DNA of 12,677 nt from UBA6224 sp963730375 (GTDB taxonomy: Bacteria > Patescibacteriota > Saccharimonadia > Saccharimonadales > UBA4665). Of this stretch, positions 1-5,403 are shown in pieces; positions within the stretch are counted from its first letter, which is position 1; the number at the start of each line of letters is the position of its first letter. The DNA is taken from positions 1 through 12,677 of the forward strand of contig CAVSRJ010000003.1 of the NCBI GenBank assembly GCA_963730375.1, given 5' to 3'. Made by a program: the position numbers and the translations under genes. The notes under the pieces were generated by a model that was given only the letters and a program-made list of their open reading frames with translations, searched no databases and was not told the origin of the DNA.

Positions 1-69
1 GCGGAAAACCGCTCCTTACCAACACTGCTGATAGCAGATAGTCAGCTATTTTGCATAAATATGGCGCTT

Positions 70-96
70 TTGTCAATGGTCGGTATCTGTTATAAT
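70..96 (+). promoter_or_regulatory. Promoter of der
   Basis: A -35-like TTGTCA (70-75) lies 15 bp before a perfect TATAAT (91-96). That -10 box is preceded by TG one base upstream (88-89), making an extended -10, which compensates for the short spacer. The expected transcription start (about 103-104) coincides with the der ATG at 104, so the mRNA should be leaderless or nearly so. No Shine-Dalgarno sequence is present. Confidence 0.7.
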
Positions 97-103
97 TATA
101 CCA

Positions 104-1485
104 ATGAGCAAGAAGCTACCTATCGTTGCCATCGTTGGCGCGCCAACGTTGGCAAGTCCAGCCTGTTTAACGCCATCCTCGATCGGCGTGAGGCGATTGT
201 GGCCAACGAACCTGGCACAACCCGCGACAGCATTATGGCCAAGGCCAGCCACGACGACCATGATTTTTGGCTGGTGGACACCGCCGGCGTCAAAACACCC
301 GAGGACGACTTTGAATTTACCATCCAGGAGCAGATCGAGCAGGCGGCCGACAGCGCCGACATCATCTGGGTGATGGTGGAGGCCAACGTTATGGTCACCG
401 AAGAGGACCGCCGCGTTGCCAAGCTGGCGCTCAAGAGCGGCAAGCCGACGTTCCTGGTCGTCAACAAGATGGACAAAGCCCGCAAGAGCGACATCGGCAT
501 GTTTGCCAAGCTGGGCATCAAGGAAATCATTGGCACCAGCGCCACGCACCGCGAAGGCGTCGACCAGCTGCTCGACAAGCTCGTTGAGGTAATTCCACAA
601 GCCACCACCGCAGAGGACGACGACCGACTACGCATTGCACTACTGGGCCGGCCAAATGTCGGCAAATCGGCACTATTTAACAGCCTCGCCAAAAAGCAAC
701 AGGCCATTGTGGCCGACCGCGCTGGTACTACCCGCGACATTAACCGCGCCGTTATCCGCTATCAGGGCAGGGAAATCGAGCTGATGGACACCGCCGGTAT
801 TCGCCGCAGCGGCAAAATAGGCAAGGGTATCGAGCACTTCAGCGTGTTGCGCTCGCTCAGCGCCATCGAGCAAGCCGACATCTGTTTTATGCTGATGGAC
901 GCCAACGAACTGAACGTCGGCCTGGACCAGAAAATTGCTGGCATGGTCAAGGAAGCGGGCAAGGGCCTGGTGCTGGTCGTCAGCAAGTGGGACATCGTCG
1001 AGGACAAAGACGCCTACACCCGCGACGCTATCGCCCCGAAGATTGCCGGCAACTACGACTTCGTGCCGTGGGCGCCACTGATTTTCACCAGCTCTGTCAG
1101 CGGCCAAAACGTCACTAAGCTGTTTGACCTGGCACTGCAAATAGATACTGCCCGCGGCACGCGCATCACCACCCGCGAACTAAATAGCTGGCTCAAGCAG
1201 GTCATCGACAAGCATCCGCCCGCCGGACTGAAGAACCGTAACCCAAAGCTGAACTACATGGTCCAGGAGGACGACAACCCCACGCCAGCCTTCAAGATTT
1301 TTGGCAGTCACACCAAGTTCATTCACTGGAGTTATCGCCGCTACATGGAGCGCAACATGCGCGAAAAGTATGGTTTTGAGGGCACCCCAATTCAGCTGTG
1401 GTTTATCGAAAAGCACATCACACACAAGCACGGCAGTTCGCCAACACGTGGCGACGCCAAACCACCCCGAAAAATCAAACGCTAA
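104..1485 (+). CDS. der: GTPase Der (EngA), frameshifted in the first P-loop
   Basis: Der is a tandem-GTPase factor for 50S ribosomal subunit assembly. Read from ATG 104 the product starts MSKKLPIVAIVGAP and then loses the frame. From about 145 the other frame continues NVGKSSLFN and stays open to the TAA at 1485. Restoring one A at 143-146 gives a product of about 460 residues, the usual Der length. Visible motifs in the first G domain are PGTTRD, DTAG and NKMD. The second G domain has GRPNVGKS, AGTTRD, DTAG and SKWD, followed by a C-terminal KH-like domain. An upstream in-frame ATG at 61 reads across the promoter and gives no Der-like N-terminus, so 104 is the natural start. The frame break is either a sequencing or assembly indel or a real inactivating mutation. 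Der is normally essential, which favours an error. Identity is certain; functional status is not. Confidence 0.9.
126..155. repeat. Near-perfect palindrome at the der frameshift
   Basis: Positions 126-155 form an inverted repeat in which 14 of 15 positions pair; only 132/149 (T/T) does not. The 14-bp core GTTGGCGCGCCAAC (134-147) is perfectly palindromic. Restoring the base that Der homology requires (CCAAAC instead of CCAAC) breaks the perfect core. The apparent deletion is thus exactly the change that turns a quasi-palindrome into a palindrome. Confidence 0.85.
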
Positions 1486-1751
1486 TCGAGTAAATCTTCC
1501 GGCTGCTCGCCTGAACCTAGGTTATAACGCTCCGCATAATCACTAAGTTCCTCTGCCTCTACAATAGTGGGGTTGGATAGCCCGCCCGCTACATTCATTG
1601 CCGCCATAGTGGCGTATGGACATTCGCCCGTTTGATAGTCAAACTCTGACATCCGGCTTATCATACCTGCAATCAGCCTACAGTCGCGTTGGAGTGTACC
1701 ACGATAATTCTCGCGATATCCACAAATATTTACTTCACATGGAACTTCCAT
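1482..1751 (-). CDS. Hypothetical protein, 89 aa, four cysteines
   Basis: I do not recognise the family. The product is a small, acidic, probably soluble protein with cysteines at residues 5, 10, 24 and 44, and an acidic C-terminus (VEAEELSDYAERY, EQPEDLLD). No signal peptide or membrane segment is seen. The cysteine spacing could suit metal binding or disulfides, but no known motif fits. The ATG at 1751 sits where a minus-strand promoter (TTGTCA, 17 bp, TATGCT) should initiate, which supports a leaderless transcript and a real gene. Its TAG stop shares the tetranucleotide CTAA with the TAA of der, so the two genes overlap tail-to-tail by 4 nt. It is divergent from pth, with 50 bp between start codons. 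It could still be a chance reading frame, but it fills the gap exactly and has its own promoter. Confidence 0.6.
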   Translation of the reverse strand: MEVPCEVNICGYRENYRGTLQRDCRLIAGMISRMSEFDYQTGECPYATMAAMNVAGGLSNPTIVEAEELSDYAERYNLGSGEQPEDLLD

Positions 1752-1757
1752 TCGGAC

Positions 1758-1786
1758 AGCATACCCTGGACGAAAGTTCGTGACAA
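1758..1786 (-). promoter_or_regulatory. Promoter of the 89-aa minus-strand gene
   Basis: On the minus strand TTGTCA (1786-1781) and TATGCT (1763-1758) are separated by 17 bp. The predicted start is at about 1751, the A of the ATG, giving a leaderless mRNA. The plus-strand gene pth must be driven from the same 50-bp gap, but its -10 is poor (AAAATA-like at about 1790-1796). Confidence 0.5.
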
Positions 1787-1801
1787 TGACAAAATATACG
1801 A

Positions 1802-2443
1802 ATGGGATTATTCCAAAATCGCCCGCAGGTCAGCGACCCGGTCAACTACGTGACCGTCGGGCTCAACAAAACTCTCCTTGTTGTTGGGCTGGGCAACATT
1901 GGCAAACAATACGACGGCACGCGCCATAACATCGGCTTTGCCGCCGTTGATTCGTTCGTTGCCAAGCAGCAGCTGAGCGACTGGATGGAGAAAAAGGACA
2001 TGAAATGTCATCTGGCCAGCGGCCAGGTGGGCGAAACTCGGGTCATCGTTATAAAGCCAACCACCCTCATGAATCTGAGCGGCGATGCCGTCCAGGCCGT
2101 CGCGCATTTTTATAAGATACCACCCGCTAATATCGCGGTGGTGCACGACGAACTTGATATCGACTTCGGCCAGATCCGCACCCGTGTGGGCGGCAGTGCC
2201 GCCGGCCATAACGGCATCAAGTCGGTCAGCAAGATGCTGGGCGATGAGAACTACGGCCGCATTCGTGTCGGCATCGGCCCAAAAACGCCCGAGCAAATCG
2301 ACAGCGCCGACTTTGTCCTGCAGAAGTTTAGCCAAAAAGAGCAGGCCGATATGACCGCGCTCCTACGCGAAACCGACGCCATCCTCAGCGAATTCGCCTT
2401 TGGCAGCCCACTGGCCGCCGAAACCCGTAGCTTCTTATTCTAG
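1802..2443 (+). CDS. pth: Peptidyl-tRNA hydrolase
   Basis: Pth cleaves the ester bond of peptidyl-tRNAs released from stalled ribosomes and recycles tRNA. The 213-residue product carries the family hallmarks: GLGNIG with N32, TRHNIGF with catalytic-type H42, KPTTLMNLSG with N91, VVHDELD with D116 and AGHNGIK with N137. These match E. coli N10, H20, N68, D93 and N114. The core therefore begins about 22 residues later than in E. coli, leaving an N-terminal extension (MGLFQNRPQ...) before the first strand. The ATG at 1802 is the first start in this frame after the intergenic gap and has no Shine-Dalgarno sequence, so a leaderless mRNA is likely. An internal start closer to the core cannot be excluded. 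The stop lies 3 nt from the stop of the convergent gene 2447-2785. Assignment is secure; the exact start is less so. Confidence 0.95.
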   Translation: MGLFQNRPQVSDPVNYVTVGLNKTLLVVGLGNIGKQYDGTRHNIGFAAVDSFVAKQQLSDWMEKKDMKCHLASGQVGETRVIVIKPTTLMNLSGDAVQAVAHFYKIPPANIAVVHDELDIDFGQIRTRVGGSAAGHNGIKSVSKMLGDENYGRIRVGIGPKTPEQIDSADFVLQKFSQKEQADMTALLRETDAILSEFAFGSPLAAETRSFLF

Positions 2444-2446
2444 TTT

Positions 2447-2785
2447 TTATTGAGGCTTCGTATAATTGTTGAGGTCTGCTTCAGTAGTTTCACCAATACC
2501 GCAGCTCTGTAGCGCAATACCGAGACGCTGAAAGGCCAGAACCTCTTCAAACACGGTACCGTTCCGTATTGCCTCCATAGCCTCTTCCTGGGTAGGTTGA
2601 ACGCCGGCAATCCAGCTTTCGGTAGCTGCTTGGGTGATGCGGATTTCGCGAACAACTTCAGCGTGTTCTAGTAGTAGCTCGCCCACTACTGCACACTTGT
2701 CCAGAGGAAGTACTTCTGGCAAATTAGTCAGGTCACGTTCCTCATCGGTCAGGTGTGCTAGTTGTGTAACAGAATCATATTCCAT
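2447..2785 (-). CDS. Hypothetical protein, 112 aa, acidic
   Basis: The family is not recognised. The product looks like a folded, soluble, helical and strongly acidic protein: a charged N-terminus (LTDEERDLTNLPEVLPLDK), amphipathic segments (VVGELLLEHAEVVREI, EEAMEAIRNGTVFEEVLAFQ) and cysteines at about residues 31 and 95. There is no signal peptide or membrane segment. The start ATG (2785) follows a GAGAAG purine stretch with a TTTT spacer, a modest ribosome binding site. Upstream on the same strand lies the structured RNA region (3181-2823), whose intrinsic terminator ends 37 nt before the ATG. Expression may therefore depend on read-through of that terminator, unless a weak local promoter exists. 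It is convergent with pth, with a 3-nt gap between stops. The amino-acid pattern makes it a probable real gene of unknown function. Confidence 0.7.
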   Translation of the reverse strand: MEYDSVTQLAHLTDEERDLTNLPEVLPLDKCAVVGELLLEHAEVVREIRITQAATESWIAGVQPTQEEAMEAIRNGTVFEEVLAFQRLGIALQSCGIGETTEADLNNYTKPQ

Positions 2786-2822
2786 AAAACTTCTCTGTGC
2801 TAGTACTCAATAGCGTATCACT

Positions 2823-2866
2823 AAAAAGAGCCTACGGAGGGGGTGGGCACCACCGTAGGCTCTTTT
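2823..2866 (-). terminator. Strong intrinsic terminator, symmetric in form
   Basis: A 10-bp perfect stem (GAGCCTACGG 2828-2837 with CCGTAGGCTC 2853-2862) is extended by four A-T pairs and has a small inner GGTG/CACC helix. On the minus strand it is followed by a run of five T (2827-2823), and on the plus strand by TTTT (2863-2866). The minus-strand promoter at 3188-3216 and the structured region between suggest that it mainly ends the minus-strand RNA. Confidence 0.85.
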
Positions 2867-3181
2867 CAGGAGACAACAACGTTGTCTCCAAACCACCTCC
2901 CGTAAGAGAGGTATCCACCCTTCAACCCACCCGAGCGAAACATATCATGTCTAAATGGTCCGGACACGTGTCTTCCGCCGATGCGGAAACCGTCAGGCTC
3001 GCTTTGAAAACCGGAGGTTAAAGGGGTTAGTATGTTTTAGAGCCTCGCCGCAAGCGACGAAGAGACATAAGTGGAGGGTAACAACTCAGCCGACTCTAAA
3101 ACAATCTAACAATAGATTACAAGATGTAATCTGTTAGAATGGGGGGTAAAAGGTGCGTAAAACGTGTTATAACGCTTACGA
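2823..3181 (-). ncRNA. Candidate novel structured RNA (about 360 nt) or long regulatory leader
   Basis: No convincing protein is encoded here, yet the minus strand has a near-consensus promoter at one end and a strong terminator at the other. Helices visible in the minus-strand RNA, in plus coordinates: (a) 3125-3137 with 3106-3111 and 3115-3121, 13 bp with a 3-nt bulge; (b) GTTTTAGAG/CTCTAAAAC, 3094-3102 with 3034-3042, extended by GTTAG/CTAAC, 3106-3110 with 3026-3030; (c) a long-range 10-bp helix, 2918-2927 with 3016-3025; (d) TTCCGC/GCGGAA, 2973-2978 with 2983-2988; (e) GGAGACAAC/GTTGTCTCC, 2869-2877 with 2881-2889, just before the terminator. Helix (c) contains a position that is a G-U wobble on the minus strand but a C-A mismatch on the plus strand, which supports minus-strand transcription. 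Segment 3106-3110 can pair in either (a) or (b). I could not match it to RNase P RNA, tmRNA, SRP RNA, 6S RNA or a riboswitch class. Confidence 0.65.
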
Positions 3182-3187
3182 GTTGCT

Positions 3188-3216
3188 ATTCTAGCAAAAA
3201 GGTGGCTTTATGTCAA
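3188..3216 (-). promoter_or_regulatory. Near-consensus sigma-70-type promoter for the structured RNA
   Basis: On the minus strand TTGACA (3216-3211), a 17-bp spacer and TAGAAT (3193-3188) match the consensus at 11 of 12 positions. Predicted initiation is near 3181. It is the best match to a housekeeping promoter in the window apart from the one at 7724, and it points away from dprA into the structured region. Confidence 0.85.
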
Positions 3217-3224
3217 TACTTCAC

Positions 3225-3230
3225 TATAAT
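3225..3230 (+). promoter_or_regulatory. -10 box of dprA
   Basis: A perfect TATAAT lies 17 nt before the dprA ATG, implying a 5' leader of about 10 nt with no room for a normal Shine-Dalgarno sequence. No good -35 box is found 16-18 bp upstream. The region overlaps the divergent RNA promoter, so the two may compete. Confidence 0.5.
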
Positions 3231-3247
3231 TTTAATAATATTGCAAT

Positions 3248-4090
3248 ATGCTAACGCTTACCGACACTGATATACCAGACAGGCTGCACGCCATCGCCAG
3301 CCCACCCACTGAGCTGTATATTGAGGGCAGGGGACTGACAGAGCTTCTGAGTAGTCCAACTGTTGCCGTCGTGGGCAGTCGCAAACTGACGCCGTACGGT
3401 CGTAGTGTGACGCAACAACTAGTGACTGACTTGGCAAAGCAGGGCATCGTCATCATTAGTGGATTGGCGTTCGGGGTGGACAGTGTGGCACATCGGGCAG
3501 CCCTGCAAGCCGGAGGTGTGGCCATCGCGGTGCTGCCGACGCCGCTGGAGCGCATATATCCGGCCTCGCATCGTCAATTAGCCGAACAGATTGTCGAGCA
3601 GGGCGGGGCACTCGTCAGCGAATACGAGCCCGGAGCAGACGTGTACAAAACCAACTTCGTCGCCCGGAACCGTATCATCGCCGGGCTGGCCGATGCCGTG
3701 CTCATCCCGGAGGCGGCGCTGAAGAGCGGCAGCCTGCACACCGCTCGTTTTGCCCTCAATGCCGGGCGCGACGTCCTGGCCGTGCCGGGCAATATTACCA
3801 GCCCGATGAGCGAGGGCACGAACAACCTCATCAAAAGTGGTGCTCAGCCCGTCACCAGTAGTGAAGATATATTCCATGTACTCGGCCTTTCTCCGCGGCA
3901 GCACAAAAAAGCCAGTAGTGCCAACCCGGCTGAACAGGCCATTCTCGAGGCCATCCAACAGGGTATTCGTGACGGAGCAGAGCTCCAAGCTGCTGCGCAG
4001 CTCGACATCGAGCAATTCAACCAGGCACTGACTATGCTAGAGATCAACGGCACTATTCGCAGCCTCGGTGCCAACCAATGGTCATTATAG
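3248..4090 (+). CDS. dprA: DNA-processing protein DprA (Smf)
   Basis: DprA binds incoming single-stranded DNA during natural transformation, protects it and loads RecA onto it. The 280-residue product has the typical DprA entry (DRLHAIASPPTELYIEG, residues 11-27) followed by a Rossmann-fold core. Core motifs are VVGSRKLTPYGR (41-52), SGLAFGVDSVAHRAAL (71-86), FVARNRIIAGL (137-147) and SGSLHTARFAL (160-170). The C-terminus (about 228-280) looks like the DprA winged-helix domain. An N-terminal SAM-like domain, present in longer homologues, is absent. The ATG at 3248 is the first in frame and places the conserved N-terminus correctly. The -10 box 17 nt upstream leaves almost no leader. The gene is divergent from the structured RNA and followed after 79 nt by an exported-protein gene with its own promoter. 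No other competence gene is visible here. Confidence 0.95.
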   Translation: MLTLTDTDIPDRLHAIASPPTELYIEGRGLTELLSSPTVAVVGSRKLTPYGRSVTQQLVTDLAKQGIVIISGLAFGVDSVAHRAALQAGGVAIAVLPTPLERIYPASHRQLAEQIVEQGGALVSEYEPGADVYKTNFVARNRIIAGLADAVLIPEAALKSGSLHTARFALNAGRDVLAVPGNITSPMSEGTNNLIKSGAQPVTSSEDIFHVLGLSPRQHKKASSANPAEQAILEAIQQGIRDGAELQAAAQLDIEQFNQALTMLEINGTIRSLGANQWSL

Positions 4091-4119
4091 GCATATCTAT
4101 TGACCAAATGTGGTATTTA

Positions 4120-4161
4120 TTGTAAGGTTTCAACAATATTCTATATCGGGAGTTCAGGGAG
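4120..4161 (+). promoter_or_regulatory. Promoter and ribosome binding site for the exported protein
   Basis: TTGTAA (4120-4125), a 16-bp spacer and TATATC (4142-4147) form a plausible promoter starting at about 4154. AGGGAG (4156-4161) lies 8 nt before ATG 4170 and is a good Shine-Dalgarno sequence. This decides the start in favour of 4170 over the in-frame start at 4110, which lies upstream of the promoter. Confidence 0.6.
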
Positions 4162-4169
4162 TACCAGAC

Positions 4170-4754
4170 ATGACCAGAGAAACAACCCAGCACATACGTC
4201 CGAGCGCGCACCATATGAATGTATTAATCGTGGGTGTGACTGGTGCAACAGCGTTTGGCGTCGGTGTCGCAGCAGGACAGTTCCATGCCAATCAAACAAA
4301 CGAGAAAAACACAGTCACCTTAGAGCAGCCATCAGCTACTACTAGCCAGTCAGTCTATTGCTTAGGGTCATTCGCCGCAAAGATGGGCGACACCATCACA
4401 CTAACAGACAGCCGGTCGCGAGCCTGCCCAGAAAGCCTTGTCACCACGGTGGGCCGTACAGGCTGTGAGCAGGTTGCTCAGAGCCTCGCTACCGATACAG
4501 AAATTGCTGCCCGAAAAGATGTAACTGCGCGGGTTGTGAGTTATTCTGGCGCAAAGGTTTCAACCGTACCCGAGAAACGTCATGAAGAAGTCGTGCACCA
4601 CGAAACAACACTCCACCTAGGTCCAGCGGAGATTCCGATCTACATACCCTTTATTTCGACACCGAACGAGACTGTCACCACCATTATTCCGGAGCACACC
4701 GTGCTGAATGAAGCCGGACAATGTAGCGTTGTCGTTTCGCCTAGCAAAAACTAA
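4170..4754 (+). CDS. Hypothetical membrane-anchored or exported protein, 194 aa
   Basis: The family is not recognised. After a short basic N-terminus (residues 1-16) there is one hydrophobic, glycine-rich segment (about 17-36, NVLIVGVTGATAFGVGVAAG). This fits an uncleaved signal anchor or a signal peptide. The rest is polar and rich in Thr, Ser and Val, as in many extracytoplasmic proteins, with four cysteines (64, 86, 99, 185) that could form disulfides. A patch AEIPIYIPFISTPNETVTTIIPEHT (about 153-177) looks beta-rich. The start is fixed by AGGGAG 8 nt upstream. It lies downstream of dprA on the same strand but has its own promoter, so a link to DNA uptake is only positional. A surface or secreted role is inferred from topology alone. 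Confidence 0.75.
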   Translation: MTRETTQHIRPSAHHMNVLIVGVTGATAFGVGVAAGQFHANQTNEKNTVTLEQPSATTSQSVYCLGSFAAKMGDTITLTDSRSRACPESLVTTVGRTGCEQVAQSLATDTEIAARKDVTARVVSYSGAKVSTVPEKRHEEVVHHETTLHLGPAEIPIYIPFISTPNETVTTIIPEHTVLNEAGQCSVVVSPSKN

Positions 4755-4783
4755 TCTTAAGCTGCTTATGCTAAGCTGAGACT

Positions 4784-4957
4784 ATGAAGCTGATGATTTG
4801 GATCGGCATTACTCTAGGCGGGCTCGTCGGCAGCTGGGTTGGCGCCCTGATGGACGGCGGCAACTACTTGGGCGGCTGGAGCCTGTTCTTGGGCGCTATC
4901 GGCTCGTTCATCGGTCTCTGGGCCGCCTACAAGCTGGGCAAGAACTACCTAGGCTAA
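4784..4957 (+). CDS. Small glycine-rich membrane protein, 57 aa
   Basis: This 57-codon frame encodes two predicted membrane helices (about residues 4-22 and 32-50) joined by a short polar loop, MDGGNYLGG. Glycines recur at helix-packing intervals (GITLGGLVGSWVGALM; FLGAIGSFIGLWAAY), resembling glycine-zipper proteins of the GlsB/YeaQ/YmgE type, although no family can be assigned firmly. Codon use is like that of the housekeeping genes (mostly GGC, CTG, ATC), which supports coding. The ATG follows a TATGCT (about 4767-4772) by roughly 11 nt and no Shine-Dalgarno sequence is present, so a nearly leaderless mRNA is possible. It lies 29 nt after the exported-protein gene. Its TAA shares CTAA with the TAG of the convergent minus-strand gene. 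Confidence 0.75.
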   Translation: MKLMIWIGITLGGLVGSWVGALMDGGNYLGGWSLFLGAIGSFIGLWAAYKLGKNYLG

Positions 4958-5190
4958 GCGCTCCTGGGTTCATCCCAGAGCATTAGTTCCGCGTCAGCTG
5001 CACGTATTGCGGCTTCACCTGCGGCGAACACGGGACCGAGTGGTACTCCGTTTGGACTCCATTGCTCAGTTTCACCCGCTGCAAACCTGACTGAATATTC
5101 ATCTCTGGTGGGTGCGGCGGCGGCTTGGCGAGCCAACGCATATCCAGCATCTATTCCACCGCCAATGGTTCGTAAGGTAATACGATTCAT
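4954..5190 (-). CDS. Hypothetical protein, 78 aa, alanine-rich
   Basis: The family is not recognised. The product starts MNRITLRTIGGGIDAGYALARQAAAAPTRDEYSVRF and ends in an Ala/Glu-rich segment (VFAAGEAAIRAADAELMLWDEPRSA) that is probably helical. The first part is basic, the second acidic. No signal peptide is evident; GGGIDAGYALARQAAAA is only weakly hydrophobic. ATG 5190 is chosen because AGGAG (5199-5195) lies 4 nt upstream; the in-frame ATG at 5202 overlaps this ribosome binding site. The frame is open further upstream on the minus strand to 5367, but that passes through the terminator hairpin and promoter and is unlikely to be translated. It is convergent with the 57-aa gene, with a 4-nt stop overlap. 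The intrinsic terminator in its leader suggests control by attenuation. Confidence 0.65.
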   Translation of the reverse strand: MNRITLRTIGGGIDAGYALARQAAAAPTRDEYSVRFAAGETEQWSPNGVPLGPVFAAGEAAIRAADAELMLWDEPRSA

Positions 5191-5212
5191 AGAACTCCTC
5201 ATGATTGATTTA

Positions 5213-5246
5213 CAAAATAAAAGCCGCTCTGCTAGTCGAGGCGGCT
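5213..5246 (-). terminator. Intrinsic terminator in the leader of the 78-aa gene
   Basis: On the minus strand AGCCGC (5246-5241) pairs with GCGGCT (5227-5222), with possible extra CTC/GAG pairing inside, and is followed at once by TTTATTTTG (5221-5213). The start codon of the downstream gene is only about 23 nt further on. The element therefore either ends a short upstream RNA or acts as an attenuator. Confidence 0.65.
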
Positions 5247-5276
5247 GCCACTTCCAAGAGAACAGTATTCTTCTTT

Positions 5277-5306
5277 GTTCTACTCCCGCAGCACTTCTAT
5301 TGTCAA
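5277..5306 (-). promoter_or_regulatory. Promoter for the leader of the 78-aa gene
   Basis: On the minus strand a perfect TTGACA (5306-5301) is separated by 18 bp from TAGAAC (5282-5277). Predicted initiation near 5270 gives a leader of about 80 nt that contains the terminator. The -35 sequence TTGTCAA/TTGACAA reads as a possible -35 on both strands. Confidence 0.5.
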
Positions 5307-5382
5307 GTTTATTTGCAAAAATATTTATGACGTGTATGCTAGGCAACTGGTGTCCGAAATCAAGCATAAACGAACATCACTA

Positions 5383-5388
5383 TATAAT
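5383..5388 (+). promoter_or_regulatory. -10 box of topA
   Basis: A perfect TATAAT ends 15 nt before the topA ATG, giving an expected leader of about 8 nt without a Shine-Dalgarno sequence. No convincing -35 sequence is found at the usual distance. Confidence 0.55.
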
Positions 5389-5403
5389 GTATACTGAGCG
5401 AAT

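Noticed and set aside
1..60. Tail of an upstream gene or terminator at the left edge (GCGG/CCGC hairpin)
   Set aside because: The 4-bp stem is too weak and no T run follows; no reading frame enters convincingly from the left.
73..740. Long minus-strand and alternative frames inside der, and similar ones in pth, dprA and topA
   Set aside because: They are antisense shadows of well-identified genes in GC-rich codon-biased sequence and have no start signals.
3034..3102. GTTTTAGAG with CTCTAAAAC resembles the start of a type II CRISPR repeat or tracrRNA
   Set aside because: The two arms occur once only, with no spacers, repeat array or cas gene nearby. They make a simple helix in the structured RNA.
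2797..3137. Plus-strand reading frames (74 and 60 codons) across the structured RNA region
   Set aside because: They run through the terminator hairpin and several palindromic stems, have no promoter or ribosome binding site, and give no protein-like composition.
2823..3181. RNase P RNA, because GTAAGAG followed by ACCCGAGCGAAAC occurs on the plus strand
   Set aside because: The universal P4-forming elements (GAGGAAAGUCC and ACAGAA types) are missing, and promoter and wobble evidence point to the opposite strand. The resemblance is too short.
5191..5367. Longer N-terminus (137 aa) for the 78-aa minus-strand gene
   Set aside because: The extension would be translated through the promoter -35 and the intrinsic terminator hairpin; AGGAG just before ATG 5190 marks a better start.
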